IMG/VR virus record: IMGVR_UViG_3300046673_000114
Span: 16,484-80,483 of that record
Reading direction: 5' to 3' (one strand)
Length of the DNA: 64,000 nt
DNA from: a virus
The notes under the pieces were generated by a model that made no database searches, was not told the DNA's origin, and was given only the letters and a program-made list of their open reading frames with translations. This document shows, one piece after another, positions 26,027 through 35,035 of the stretch. Position numbers and translations under genes: made by a program. Each line of letters begins with the position of its first letter. The stretch's first letter is position 1.

Positions 26027-26395
26027 ATGAAAAAACAATGCGCGTGCGGGACGGTTTTGCTCTATGCTAAAGAGCGGGGTATTGTTATTCTTCAGTGTCC
26101 TAACTGTGGTCGACACTATTCTCTTGGATATATCTATAACGAGATAGAAACCTCATTACCGCTCGACGTCACCGATAGAAAAATACTATCGTATCTATGC
26201 GCGAAACCGTGTTGCACACCCCTAGAGATATGCGCGCTCTTCGACGACGAAGCACCGTCATATGATACGATTCTACGTAAAGTGCAAAGACTAGCTAGAC
26301 ACGGCTACGTTGAAGCGCAGAAAAGAAAGAACGGCCGGTGGATTTACTACGCCACCGAAAAGCTAGAGAGTTTAAATCGAGGTGAAAGGCGCTGA
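26027..26395 (+). CDS. Zinc-ribbon/winged-helix transcription regulator
   Basis: 122 aa. Zinc ribbon CACG...CPNCGRHY (residues 4-28), then a winged-helix domain (about 45-115) with LDVTDRKILSYL and a wing containing RKNGRWIYYATE. Typical archaeal phage-type regulator. Starts about 15 bp after the structured element. Confidence 0.65.
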   Translation: MKKQCACGTVLLYAKERGIVILQCPNCGRHYSLGYIYNEIETSLPLDVTDRKILSYLCAKPCCTPLEICALFDDEAPSYDTILRKVQRLARHGYVEAQKRKNGRWIYYATEKLESLNRGERR

Positions 26396-26476
26396 GTTGC
26401 CACTAAGAAACAGCTTAGAAAACCCTTTATACGTAACCTTTAAAGAATTAAGCAGCTCATCGCCCACCAAATATAT

Positions 26477-27013
26477 ATGCAAAAACCAAACTTCTCGGAA
26501 GACCTCGCATTTTCATTAGACCCATTACACGCTGAGATGATGGATACATTTTATATCGATTTCTTCGGCGCGATGGGTCTAGAAGTAGTAGAGGTTAAAC
26601 ACATCACCGACCGAGCAGAACAGAAAAAAGGCTACGATAAGCTCATTAAGCTCGATAACGGGCAGTTTATCCGCGTGGAAGAAAAACGAGATAGATACGT
26701 TACAGGAAATTTAGTACTAGAGTTATGGTCGGACTCGGATAGAAAAAGAGGGTGGTTGTACACCAGTACTGCCGATTTTCTTTGTTATCATTTCATTAAT
26801 ACGGGAATCACTCATATGCTTCCAATGCCGCTATTACGGCGCGCGTGGATGCTTAACGAAAAGTTATGGCTAGACGTCTACGACGAGAAACATATTAAAA
26901 ATCGCGCATGGACGACGATAATACTTCCCGTACCTGTGACCGTTCTTCGTGCTGCGCTTATGGAAGCGATGGAGCACGACCACGTTTTAATAGCTGAGAA
27001 GTGTTTAGTTTAA
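26477..27013 (+). CDS. Putative PD-(D/E)XK-like nuclease
   Basis: 178 aa. KLDNGQFIRVEEKRD followed by GNLVLEL and GWLYTSTADFLCYHF resembles the E-x-K core and the trailing helix of restriction-like folds found in phages. The ATG follows AAATATAT directly, so the transcript may be leaderless. Catalysis not established. Confidence 0.45.
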   Translation: MQKPNFSEDLAFSLDPLHAEMMDTFYIDFFGAMGLEVVEVKHITDRAEQKKGYDKLIKLDNGQFIRVEEKRDRYVTGNLVLELWSDSDRKRGWLYTSTADFLCYHFINTGITHMLPMPLLRRAWMLNEKLWLDVYDEKHIKNRAWTTIILPVPVTVLRAALMEAMEHDHVLIAEKCLV

Positions 27014-27325
27014 ATGATTCACCCACGACCTAAACCACTATCGTCATATCCTGCTCACGAGAAAAACAGCCTAGAGCAGATACCGATATTAACCTATGAA
27101 GTAGGCGATTTGGCTAAGATGTTTGCTTATGCTCATCGCTATAGGTTGGTCGATAAAGAGAGAAGTAAAGGCTATAGAATCGAAGCGCGAATAGCCGCTT
27201 CTGATGTTATAGCTCAAATGGTCGTGATGTGTGAGCGCGAAGGCTGGAATTTTTATGAAGTGAAGAAGCTCGGCGAGGAACGCTTTAGGGAGAAAATAGA
27301 GCGGCATAGGCTCTATAAAGAATAA
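27014..27325 (+). CDS. Hypothetical protein (103 aa)
   Basis: Starts immediately after the preceding stop and overlaps the next ATG by one base. Helical; EVGDLAKMFAYAHRYRL. Reads like an accessory subunit of the nuclease upstream, without proof. Confidence 0.5.
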   Translation: MIHPRPKPLSSYPAHEKNSLEQIPILTYEVGDLAKMFAYAHRYRLVDKERSKGYRIEARIAASDVIAQMVVMCEREGWNFYEVKKLGEERFREKIERHRLYKE

Positions 27326-27891
27326 TGGCATACAAAGACCCCGAGAAGAAAAAGGAACGCGATAAAGCGTATCACATAGCGAATAGAGAAAAACGAAACG
27401 CGTATGCTCGGCAATGGCGTGAGAAAAATCGAGAGAAACTTTATATAACTCAAAAAGCGTGGCGAGATTCTCATAGAGAGCACATCTTACAAAATAAAAA
27501 GGAGTATTATCAGAAGAACCGCGAGAAAATTCTAGAACGTGAAAAAGAGCGCTATAACGAGAAGCGGGGTAATCCGAAATATATCGCGAAGCATAGAGAG
27601 TACGGTCGTAAGCATCGTCAAAAAATACGCGATATAGTTATTGCGCACTACGGTGGCGATTCACCCCACTGTATGTGTTGCGGCGAAACAACTCTACAGT
27701 TCTTAACAGTGCATCATATTAATGGAGATGGTGCGGCCCATAGGCGCTCGATTGGTAATTCTGGTTTATATGAGTGGATTATAAAGCATAACTATCCTAC
27801 GGGGTTAGAATTACAATGTTGGAACTGTAATCTAGCAAGTTATCAGTATGGGATATGTCCTCATAAAATAAAAGAAGGCGATAAATTTTGA
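27325..27891 (+). CDS. HNH endonuclease with charged helical N-terminus
   Basis: 188 aa. Residues 1-100 are Lys/Arg/Glu-rich repeats around NREKxxxY, a DNA-binding style common in homing HNH genes. HNH core CMCCGETTLQFLTVHHINGDGAAHR and LQCWNCN. Overlaps the glycosyltransferase by 4 bp. Confidence 0.8.
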   Translation: MAYKDPEKKKERDKAYHIANREKRNAYARQWREKNREKLYITQKAWRDSHREHILQNKKEYYQKNREKILEREKERYNEKRGNPKYIAKHREYGRKHRQKIRDIVIAHYGGDSPHCMCCGETTLQFLTVHHINGDGAAHRRSIGNSGLYEWIIKHNYPTGLELQCWNCNLASYQYGICPHKIKEGDKF

Positions 27892-28880
27892 AAATATTAT
27901 TTGTATGCAGAAAGCGCGGCCCCTACGGATACTTATCATCGGGGCTTTTTAATTCGGTGAAGTTTCTCGTCGATATGCTCGACGATATGGGGATAGACTC
28001 GAGAATGGTCGACGTGGTTAATAACAACCAAATCGATAAAGAAGTTAAGTCGTACCAGCCGACTCATGTTATAATAGAAGCGCTATGGGTCGTTCCTAAG
28101 AAGTTTAAAGTTCTCATGGAACTTTACCCTAATGTGGAGTGGGTCGTGAGACTTCATTCGGACATACCATTCCTAGCAAACGAGGGTATAGCTTTTGAAT
28201 GGTTATTCGAGTATATAACAAACGGGGTAACAATCGCTTCGAATAAAGAAAGCGTGGCTAAGTTGCTTACGAAGGTTCTTCGAACGGAAGTAAAGTACCT
28301 ACCGAATTATTATCCCGTCACGAATGAACCCTTCGAGCACGGTGCTAAGCACGGCGACACGCTAAACGTGGGTTGTTTCGGCGCGATTCGCCCCCTAAAG
28401 AATCAGCTCGCACAGGCGTTCGCGGCCATTCGATTCGCCGATGAACAAAATAGAAGACTAAGATTCCATATGAACGTCGGGAGGGTCGAGGCGTGCGGCG
28501 AGACAATCGAGAGAAACATACGTGCCGTTTTTAAGAACCTTCCGGGGCATCACGAGCTTATAACTCATAAATGGTACGACCACGACGAATTCACGAAATT
28601 ATGTAAAAAGATGAATGTAGGTATGCAGGTTTCTTTTTCTGAGACCTATAATCTAGTTACTGCTGATTTCGTAAACGTAAATGTGCCAGTGGTGGTTTCT
28701 AGTGAAGTGCGGTGGGTTTCTAAAGAGTGCGTAACGAGTCCGAATAACATAGAGAGCATAGTTAAAACGATGAGTCGAGTATTCAACGATGGTAAACTCG
28801 TTCGCGCGAATCGTGAGTTGCTCATTTGGGAAGACGTAAAAACTAAAACCGCGTGGGCGGCATTTTCACTCGAGGGATAA
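27888..28880 (+). CDS. Glycosyltransferase (GT-B fold, GT4-like)
   Basis: 330 aa. N-terminal Rossmann start MKILFVCRKRGPYG with a DDMGIDSRMVD loop; C-terminal half begins NVGCFGAIRPLKNQ and runs to SETYNLVTADF, the usual donor-binding region. Likely transfers a sugar onto virion or host surface glycans. Coupled to a UDP-sugar dehydrogenase, so the donor may be a uronic acid sugar. Confidence 0.7.
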   Translation: MKILFVCRKRGPYGYLSSGLFNSVKFLVDMLDDMGIDSRMVDVVNNNQIDKEVKSYQPTHVIIEALWVVPKKFKVLMELYPNVEWVVRLHSDIPFLANEGIAFEWLFEYITNGVTIASNKESVAKLLTKVLRTEVKYLPNYYPVTNEPFEHGAKHGDTLNVGCFGAIRPLKNQLAQAFAAIRFADEQNRRLRFHMNVGRVEACGETIERNIRAVFKNLPGHHELITHKWYDHDEFTKLCKKMNVGMQVSFSETYNLVTADFVNVNVPVVVSSEVRWVSKECVTSPNNIESIVKTMSRVFNDGKLVRANRELLIWEDVKTKTAWAAFSLEG

Positions 28881-30199
28881 TGGACGCGTTTAAAGGGCTT
28901 ATTTCTGAAAAATCCGCGAGAATAGCGGTAATTGGATTAGGCTACGTCGGCTTATCTACTGCTGTTGCGTTCGCAGACGCTGGCTTTCAAACGGTCGGCG
29001 TCACGCGCACACAGAGCAAAGTAGACACATTAAACGCCGGGAATAGTTACCTACCCGACGTGCAGCGGGACACTATAATTAGCTCACTCGTCGGTAGCGG
29101 ATTATTAAAGGCAACAACTAATGTAGAAGAAGCAGTTGAATGTAGCGATGTTATTATTATTACGGTTCCTACGCCGCTCACGAAGTCAATGGAACCCGAC
29201 CTAACGGCGATTAAAGATGTAGGTAAACAAATAGGTAAAACATTAGATACGGGGCAGCTTATCATCCTAGAATCGACCGTCTATCCCGGCGTTACCGAAG
29301 ACGTGTTAGCACCACTTCTCGAAGAATCGGGGCTTAAAGCAGGTAAAGATTTCGGATTAGCCTATTGTCCCGAGAGATATAACGTAGGAGATATAGCTCA
29401 TTCTATATCGAATACGCCTCGAATCGTGGGCGGCATAACCGATGAATGGGGTAGCTTAGCGGTAGAGCTGTATCTTCATATTACAAAATACGTGTCTCTC
29501 GTTAAGAACATTAAGACCGCAGAAGCCACGAAGTTAACAGAGAACATTCAACGAGACGTAAACATTGCCTTAATGAACGAACTAGCGGTAGCATATCCAG
29601 AGATGGGGGTTGACATAGAAGACGTCATAGACGCAGCGAGCACGAAATGGAACTTTAACGTTTATAATCCGGGCGCAGGGGTTGGTGGAGAATGTTTACC
29701 AGTTAACGCGTATTATCTCACCTACCGCGCGCAGCAGCTCGGGCATTATCTCCCACTCATACGAACCGCGCGATTAGCGAATGATGCTATGCCTTATCAT
29801 GTCGTTAAACTCACACTCGACGCACTACGACAACATCAGTGTAAGATAGACGATTCGCGCGTAACGGTTCTAGGGGTGTCATACAAACCAAACATTGCAG
29901 ACCGGCGCGGAAGCCCGAGCTATGAAGTTATAGATACGTTAAAGAACCACGGTGTTGAGGTGCGCGTTAGCGACCCGTACCTTCCATATAATGAGATAGA
30001 AGTTGACGTTCTCGACGACACCGATGTAATAATTCTTATGACCGCGCATATGGAATACCTAACGCTCGATTTTAAAGAAATAAAAGAATGGGTAAGAACG
30101 CCGATTATCATCGACGGGCGTCGAAGGCTTAATGGTGAATATCTAAAAAGTTTAGGATTTACGTATAAAGGGGTAGGCGTGGTAAATGGAAGTTATTGA
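28880..30199 (+). CDS. UDP-sugar 6-dehydrogenase (UDP-GlcNAc/ManNAc type)
   Basis: 439 aa from ATG 28880, overlapping the previous stop by one base and behind GAGGGA; an in-frame start at 28853 is less likely. NAD-binding GLGYVGLS (19-26), VPTPLT, the ESTVYPGVT block, catalytic Cys in GVGGECLPV near residue 265, and a C-terminal domain VLGVSYKPNIADRRGSP. Oxidises the C6 hydroxyl of a UDP-sugar to the acid, with two NAD+. Full length and intact. Rare in viruses, suggests glycan remodelling. Confidence 0.85.
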   Translation: MDAFKGLISEKSARIAVIGLGYVGLSTAVAFADAGFQTVGVTRTQSKVDTLNAGNSYLPDVQRDTIISSLVGSGLLKATTNVEEAVECSDVIIITVPTPLTKSMEPDLTAIKDVGKQIGKTLDTGQLIILESTVYPGVTEDVLAPLLEESGLKAGKDFGLAYCPERYNVGDIAHSISNTPRIVGGITDEWGSLAVELYLHITKYVSLVKNIKTAEATKLTENIQRDVNIALMNELAVAYPEMGVDIEDVIDAASTKWNFNVYNPGAGVGGECLPVNAYYLTYRAQQLGHYLPLIRTARLANDAMPYHVVKLTLDALRQHQCKIDDSRVTVLGVSYKPNIADRRGSPSYEVIDTLKNHGVEVRVSDPYLPYNEIEVDVLDDTDVIILMTAHMEYLTLDFKEIKEWVRTPIIIDGRRRLNGEYLKSLGFTYKGVGVVNGSY

Positions 30200-30578
30200 A
30201 CCGAATCTAGTTACTATCCCCGCTGAAGACCAAATCTATGAGCTAATTAAGCTCATTAAAGATAGTCGCGGTAATAAAGTTGATTTTCTAATGGGGCCTC
30301 TATGGCGCGAAGATACGATAACATATGATGGAAAGCTCGTATCGCGTATCTATCATTTAATAAACCACCATATTTACATTGTGCAGACTCTCGGCGTAGC
30401 GGGTAAGAATGTTTACCTACGTGTCTCAGGCCGTGGAAACGTGAATGAGATTACAAAAGAAGAAGCAATAGAAATAATAGGTCTACGTAAAGGCTACATT
30501 GAAGACAGCGACTTAAGGGATATTGGGCCGAATGATGACCCCGAAATACCATATCTAACATCGACATGCGACTGGTGA
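30186..30578 (+). CDS. Hypothetical protein (130 aa)
   Basis: Overlaps the dehydrogenase by 14 bp. Mixed alpha/beta with YELIKLIKDSRGNKV and a long strand-rich centre. No motif recognised. Confidence 0.55.
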   Translation: MEVIEPNLVTIPAEDQIYELIKLIKDSRGNKVDFLMGPLWREDTITYDGKLVSRIYHLINHHIYIVQTLGVAGKNVYLRVSGRGNVNEITKEEAIEIIGLRKGYIEDSDLRDIGPNDDPEIPYLTSTCDW

Positions 30579-30580
30579 AA

Positions 30581-31162
30581 ATGACGGAAAGGGTTTGTTC
30601 TAATTGTCATAAGCCGTTCGACGAACCTCACGAGTTTAAGCAGTGTGATAGGTGCCGCAAAATAGGGCGCGAAACTAAGCTCAAATGGTGGCACGAAAAA
30701 AGAAGAACGGCGGCAGGTCCCGTGTGCTCAATATGTCTTAAACCACACGACGGAAAATACAAAACTTGTGAGCGATGCCTTAGCTATAAGCGAAAATTTC
30801 GTAAAGAGCATCCAGAAGCCGACAATGAATGGTATCTAGCGCACCGGGACGAACTGCTTAAGAAATCTAAAGAATACCGTGAACAGACCCGCTTGATGGT
30901 TTTGACACATTATTCTAACGGGGAAACTCCGCGCTGCGCTTGTTGTAACGAACAAAATATTGAGTTTCTTTGTATAGACCATATAAACGGAGGGGGGCGT
31001 CAGCATAGAAAACAGCTAATAAAGAGCGGGATAACCCCGTATCTTTGGCTTGTTAGGAATGATTTTCCAGAAGGTTATCGGGTTCTTTGTTGGAACTGTA
31101 ACTCATCACTCGGACTTTACGGATATTGTCCCCACGATAAGGTGCCAAACTGTGATTTTTAA
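30581..31162 (+). CDS. HNH endonuclease with zinc knuckles
   Basis: 193 aa from ATG 30581 (GGTGAAA ribosome site) rather than the ATG at 30566. Knuckles CSNCHK...CDRCRK and CSICLK...CERC, HNH core CACCNEQNIEFLCIDHINGGGRQHR and VLCWNCNSSLG. Close paralog of the next HNH gene at 31498. Confidence 0.8.
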   Translation: MTERVCSNCHKPFDEPHEFKQCDRCRKIGRETKLKWWHEKRRTAAGPVCSICLKPHDGKYKTCERCLSYKRKFRKEHPEADNEWYLAHRDELLKKSKEYREQTRLMVLTHYSNGETPRCACCNEQNIEFLCIDHINGGGRQHRKQLIKSGITPYLWLVRNDFPEGYRVLCWNCNSSLGLYGYCPHDKVPNCDF

Positions 31163-31163
31163 A

Positions 31164-31361
31164 ATGCAAGAGCTAAGATTAATCGGTGAAGAACTACACG
31201 AGGTCCCGATACAGTGGGAGGGACACATCGGTAGGCTACGTTGTCGAAAAAGTTGTTGGCAGCCTATTCGTGGTATTACGCTTCGACGCTGCTACGATTG
31301 TAAAAACTATGCCGGTCGGACTAAAAAGGTGGTATTTTGCGTGCTAAAAGTAAAAGAGTGA
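31164..31361 (+). CDS. Zinc-binding small protein (65 aa)
   Basis: ATG 31164, one base after the HNH stop. RCRKSCWQ, RRCYDCKNY and VFCVL suggest one zinc site of the CxxC...C theme. Confidence 0.5.
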   Translation: MQELRLIGEELHEVPIQWEGHIGRLRCRKSCWQPIRGITLRRCYDCKNYAGRTKKVVFCVLKVKE

Positions 31362-31498
31362 ATAGAATAAAGTGTGAGTGTGAGGCGAGCCACAATTTTA
31401 ATTATATTTACGTTAGTGGTTTTACGGTAGATGATAAAAAGTCGGGCATCCGGCAGCATTGTGAAAAATGCGTACGCGCACAAAAAGATGAGGATTAA
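31337..31498 (+). CDS. Zinc-binding small protein with UUG start (53 aa)
   Basis: TTG at 31337 preceded by AAGGTGG (31326-31332). CECEASHNFNYIYV...HCEKC. Overlaps the gene before by 25 bp in another frame and the next ATG by 1 bp. Confidence 0.45.
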   Translation: MRAKSKRVNRIKCECEASHNFNYIYVSGFTVDDKKSGIRQHCEKCVRAQKDED

Positions 31499-32019
31499 TG
31501 AATATCTGTTCTCAGTGTCATAAGTCACACGACGGTAAGTTTAAAACGTGCGAGCCGTGTTTAGACCACACTCGTAAATGGCGAAAGGAGAATCTTAGAA
31601 GAAATCGAGAGATAGGTCTTACGTATTATTATGCACATCAAAAAGAAATATTAGAGAAAGGCCACATATACCGTCAAGTAAATCGAGAGAAAGAAAACGC
31701 ACGTCAGCAACGGTGGCGCAAAGAGAATCCAGAACGATTAAAAGAACAGAGACAAGATAAACGATTTATGGTGCTACAGTACTATTCGCGTAGTGATATA
31801 CCCTTCTGCGACTGCTGCGGCGAAAAAACATTAGAGTTTCTATGTATCGACCATATAAGTGGAAATGGTAATGAGCATAGGCGCGAAACTAAAAAAGCGC
31901 CGATTTATGCTTGGTTAATTCAGCATAACTTTCCAGACGGATTTCGAGTTTTATGTCATAATTGTAATCTATCATTAGGTTTTTATGGCTATTGTCCGCA
32001 TAAGAGTAAAGAGGTATAA
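31498..32019 (+). CDS. HNH endonuclease
   Basis: 173 aa. N-terminal CSQCHK...CEPC, charged helices, then CDCCGEKTLEFLCIDHISGNGNEHR and VLCHNCNLSLG. Ends YGYCPHKSKEV, as in the paralog 30581 (YGYCPHDK). Confidence 0.8.
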   Translation: MNICSQCHKSHDGKFKTCEPCLDHTRKWRKENLRRNREIGLTYYYAHQKEILEKGHIYRQVNREKENARQQRWRKENPERLKEQRQDKRFMVLQYYSRSDIPFCDCCGEKTLEFLCIDHISGNGNEHRRETKKAPIYAWLIQHNFPDGFRVLCHNCNLSLGFYGYCPHKSKEV

Positions 32020-32020
32020 A

Positions 32021-32815
32021 ATGGTGCTTAGAAGAGAATATAAGGGAGGGATAGGTCGCGTTTATGTGGATGAGAATGACCGAGAGTACCCCTCAGTAAC
32101 TACCGTCTTACAGACGCTCTCAAAGGGGCCGTGGTTAGAACGGTGGCAAGACACGATGCGCGTTAACCACTTTACAGAGACATTCGATAAACACATTGAA
32201 AGCCTCGACGGAGATACGCGTAATAAAGTAAATAAAGAAAAGGTTCATCGTATCTTTAAAAGCGCACTAGCCGCGCCTAATAATTATAGAGATATGAAGG
32301 GCGCACAGGGTGACTTTTATCATAAGATGCTCGAGTCGTATTTAAAAGACGATAAAGGCGAACATCCGGTAGAGTGGTATCTCGCGCAGGACGAGAGAGC
32401 GGAAAAGGTATTAAATAACTTTAAAAAATGGGTGTGGAAGACGCAGTTAAAACCGATAAAGGTCGAACATTATCTACACTCAACGAAATACGGTTTCGCT
32501 GGAACCGTTGATTTAGTTGGTACGCAGACAACAAAAGACGGCGATAAGGAGTTAGTTCTAGTAGATTTTAAGACGGGAAGCGTGCAGAAAGACCAGTTGC
32601 TTCAATTAGCCGCGTATGCTAAAGCATACGAAGAACGATTCTTCTTACGACCTAAACGAGCTTTCTTTTTAAAGGTCGACGTCGATGCGGGGTCGGTAGG
32701 TGAACAATTACGGGTAGAAAATGGCACCCTAGAACAATTATTTGAGCTATATATGTGCTCATTTAGATTATGGTGCTGGCGGAATGATGTTAAGTTTCAA
32801 GTGTTAGATGAGTGA
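32021..32815 (+). CDS. RecB/Cas4-like PD-(D/E)XK exonuclease
   Basis: 264 aa from ATG 32021 behind GAGGTAT. Motif D in GFAGTVDLVG, ELVLVDFKTGS (D-x-K) and LLQLAAYAKAY (Q-x-x-x-Y), the arrangement of phage-type RecB-family exonucleases. Likely acts in recombination or DNA end processing. Confidence 0.75.
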   Translation: MVLRREYKGGIGRVYVDENDREYPSVTTVLQTLSKGPWLERWQDTMRVNHFTETFDKHIESLDGDTRNKVNKEKVHRIFKSALAAPNNYRDMKGAQGDFYHKMLESYLKDDKGEHPVEWYLAQDERAEKVLNNFKKWVWKTQLKPIKVEHYLHSTKYGFAGTVDLVGTQTTKDGDKELVLVDFKTGSVQKDQLLQLAAYAKAYEERFFLRPKRAFFLKVDVDAGSVGEQLRVENGTLEQLFELYMCSFRLWCWRNDVKFQVLDE

Positions 32816-33029
32816 ATTCGATAATTTGGATAGGCTTTCTATCGAGGAATTCAATAAACTATTAAACGATTTAGCGCGTAGTAACATAACGAGTAAAACA
32901 AAAGTAAGAGTATATGACGCACGATTTACGGTCGACCACACAATTAACACGTGTAAATATGACACTAAGGCTATGCAGAGGCTCGAGCGAAGAGTAGTTC
33001 GTGAGAGCTGGAACTTTAAAGGGGTGTAA
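32808..33029 (+). CDS. Hypothetical protein (73 aa)
   Basis: ATG overlaps the exonuclease by 8 bp. Charged, LSIEEFNKLLNDLARS helix then a strand-rich end. Not recognised. Confidence 0.5.
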   Translation: MSEFDNLDRLSIEEFNKLLNDLARSNITSKTKVRVYDARFTVDHTINTCKYDTKAMQRLERRVVRESWNFKGV

Positions 33030-33030
33030 G

Positions 33031-33255
33031 ATGGCTAAAGAGTATGTGGTTCAGGATTTAGAAGACGAGAACCGTACCTTAAAAGAAGATGTGGAGTTTT
33101 TAGGGGCGATTCACGAAACCGATAGAAAACGAATCGAAAAACTCGAAGAAACAATTTCTATACTACGTAGTCAGCTCGAGGACGAGGCCGATAAGAAATG
33201 GGAGCTTCAACAAGAATTAAATCGACTTAAACCTGATACGGGGATGAAGATATGA
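33031..33255 (+). CDS. Coiled-coil protein (74 aa)
   Basis: ATG 33031 after GGGGTGTAAG. Continuous heptads from residue 9 to 65 (LEDENRTLKEDVEFL onward). Probably a dimerising structural or regulatory peptide. Confidence 0.55.
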   Translation: MAKEYVVQDLEDENRTLKEDVEFLGAIHETDRKRIEKLEETISILRSQLEDEADKKWELQQELNRLKPDTGMKI

Positions 33256-33332
33256 GCTGGTTTAGTAATAAGGGAAAAGAATTAAAGATAGTGGAATGTA
33301 AAAAAATGCCGGAATTAACCGAAGAAGAATAA
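33252..33332 (+). CDS. Tiny protein (26 aa)
   Basis: ATGA overlap. Lys/Glu-rich with a terminal PELTEEE. Supported by coupling only. Confidence 0.35.
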   Translation: MSWFSNKGKELKIVECKKMPELTEEE

Positions 33333-33354
33333 TAAAAGTTGGAGAACATAAAAC

Positions 33355-34524
33355 ATGAATCATACGTGTGTTTACTTCATCGCGGGGGATTCGTATTCGA
33401 ACCTTCCCGAGATTAGAAGTGCAGGAATTATAGACGCCCACCTAGTTATTCATGGTGGGGGCGTAACACCGCCAAGCCAATTCGTAAAAGACTGCATTGC
33501 AGCCGGTCTAAGCCCGATATGCAATAACGGGAACGATGGTGGTGCAGGTTGGGATGGCTCAGCTAGTTACTACCCTAATCTATTTAATATGGGCTATCAC
33601 GCGGCCGGTGGCGAATCCGAGCAAGCAAACGAGATTGATGCGATAATGAATTCTGGTATATTCCTCGACTACGGTGGAGAAGGAACCGGCGGGGGAACCA
33701 ACGACGATGTTTGGAAGGAAACACATACCGCGCCCGTTCACGGCGGGGGCTGTGCCGGTTACTACGAAACCTACGATGGTTCCGATAACTTTTGGGGTTG
33801 GGACGTCGTAGGTAGTGGAATGAAAGACGCGAAAGCGCACGGCGTGAAAGAAATAGGCATAATGATTGGCTCGTGGATGCTAGACCACTCGACTGTGCAA
33901 GACTACATAACACTCGCGCAGACGATGGAATCTAACGGAATCACTTGTGCGGGTTTCGGGGTGTGGTCGGGCTATAATAATAACATGAATAACGTCTATA
34001 ACGAGTTTGCGAGCTGGTATCAACAGCTAATGGCGATTTGGCCGCCAACAAGCATCACAATGAAGAATCGGTTTAGTGGTCCGACACCAACGCCAACACC
34101 CACACCGGCACCAGTAGCCGCCGACGGCTCTAATCCCGCAGTAACGTATCTAAACGGCGTGAAGTATTCATTCGCTCGTGGCCTAAGTAACGCGCTATAT
34201 TACCTCACCGATGGCGCGACGAAGTGGCTCTCTCTCGGTGGTACGTTAACCTCGGGAGTAGCGGCCGAAACAGTCGGTAACGAGATTTACATATTCGGTA
34301 GAGGGGCCGATAAGAAAACAACATACTATCGAACACTCACGAAAGAATGGACTTCAATCGGTGGAATCGCTACGAGTTCGCCCGGCTTAACACTCGACAG
34401 CAACGGTAAGACACTTCTCGTAGAAGTTCGCGGTGGTGATAAAGCAGTCTGGTATAGGACTCTCGATACCACAACAGGCGCAGTATCGCCGGAGTGGCTT
34501 TCTCTCGGTGGGGTGCTTAATTGA
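33355..34524 (+). CDS. Barrel-like protein with C-terminal PLL-type lectin domain
   Basis: 389 aa. Residues 1-240 are homologous to the N-terminal domain at 7565 (shared NNGND, AGGESE, YGGxGTGG). [11 protein letters not shown] linker leads to a beta-propeller-like domain (about 258-389; SLGGTLTSGVAAETVG, FGRGADKKT, EVRGGDKAVWYR), almost the same as that of the protease at 55121. Likely a virion or secreted hydrolase/adhesin. Own ribosome site GTTGGAGAA. Confidence 0.65.
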   Translation: MNHTCVYFIAGDSYSNLPEIRSAGIIDAHLVIHGGGVTPPSQFVKDCIAAGLSPICNNGNDGGAGWDGSASYYPNLFNMGYHAAGGESEQANEIDAIMNSGIFLDYGGEGTGGGTNDDVWKETHTAPVHGGGCAGYYETYDGSDNFWGWDVVGSGMKDAKAHGVKEIGIMIGSWMLDHSTVQDYITLAQTMESNGITCAGFGVWSGYNNNMNNVYNEFASWYQQLMAIWPPTSITMKNRFSGPTPTPTPTPAPVAADGSNPAVTYLNGVKYSFARGLSNALYYLTDGATKWLSLGGTLTSGVAAETVGNEIYIFGRGADKKTTYYRTLTKEWTSIGGIATSSPGLTLDSNGKTLLVEVRGGDKAVWYRTLDTTTGAVSPEWLSLGGVLN

Positions 34525-34646
34525 GTTCAGTAGAAGAGATGCTAAAGCGCGAGCCGAGTTGGCGACCAACAAAATGGTATGAGGAAGCCGTGATGAAAGA
34601 CGAGATTCGCAAACGAATCGTTAATAGAAAGAAAAATGACGGCTGA
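34521..34646 (+). CDS. Small basic protein (41 aa)
   Basis: TTGA overlap with the lectin gene stop. Basic helix (EEAVMKDEIRKRIVNRKK). The reading is supported by coupling. Confidence 0.45.
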   Translation: MSSVEEMLKREPSWRPTKWYEEAVMKDEIRKRIVNRKKNDG

Positions 34647-34752
34647 GATATACTATACTCGAGATGGGGTGCGCTATCGGCGCGTCCCGCCTTTTTTTAA
34701 AGAAGAGGAAGATGAGCAACAAAAAGAAGATACCGACGAGAACGCCGTGTAG
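34636..34752 (+). CDS. Small protein with acidic tail (38 aa)
   Basis: Starts at GAAAAATGAC, another instance of that junction. Basic first half, acidic second half (EEEDEQQKEDTDE). Confidence 0.45.
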   Translation: MTAEIYYTRDGVRYRRVPPFFKEEEDEQQKEDTDENAV

Positions 34753-34894
34753 GTGTGAATCCTGCGGGAGAGTTAACGGAGATATGGGAATTATAATATT
34801 CGAAGATTGGGGCGAATCGGTGTATTGTCAACTAAAAGACGCGTGGTTTCCGATGGGCTACACGTGTTATAGCTTTTTATCGTCTGCGTGGTGA
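34712..34894 (+). CDS. Zinc-ribbon-like small protein (60 aa)
   Basis: ATG 34712 behind AAGAGGAAG, nested 41 bp into the previous gene. CRCESCGRVNGD then CQLK and a C-terminal CYSF. Zinc-binding likely. Confidence 0.45.
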   Translation: MSNKKKIPTRTPCRCESCGRVNGDMGIIIFEDWGESVYCQLKDAWFPMGYTCYSFLSSAW

Positions 34895-34897
34895 ACT

Positions 34898-35035
34898 ATG
34901 GGAAGTGTGTACTATAGAGTACCCGTATGCGACGACATACTTAAGTCGATTAAGATAAAAGCCAACGAAGAAATGGCCACGGTTTCGGCGGTAGCAGAAA
35001 AGCTCATTGACCAATTTATCGCGGAGCTTGAATGA
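34898..35035 (+). CDS. Ribbon-helix-helix-like protein (45 aa)
   Basis: VYYRVPVCDDILKSIKIKA followed by helix SAVAEKLIDQFI fits the RHH pattern. ATGA overlap with a gene that itself carries an RHH-like C-terminus. Confidence 0.5.
   Translation: MGSVYYRVPVCDDILKSIKIKANEEMATVSAVAEKLIDQFIAELE

Noticed and set aside
28903-28925. GAAAAATCCGCGAG match in the UDP-sugar dehydrogenase
   Set aside because: Same core as the leader repeat but in frame inside a conserved gene and not before a start codon; taken as chance.
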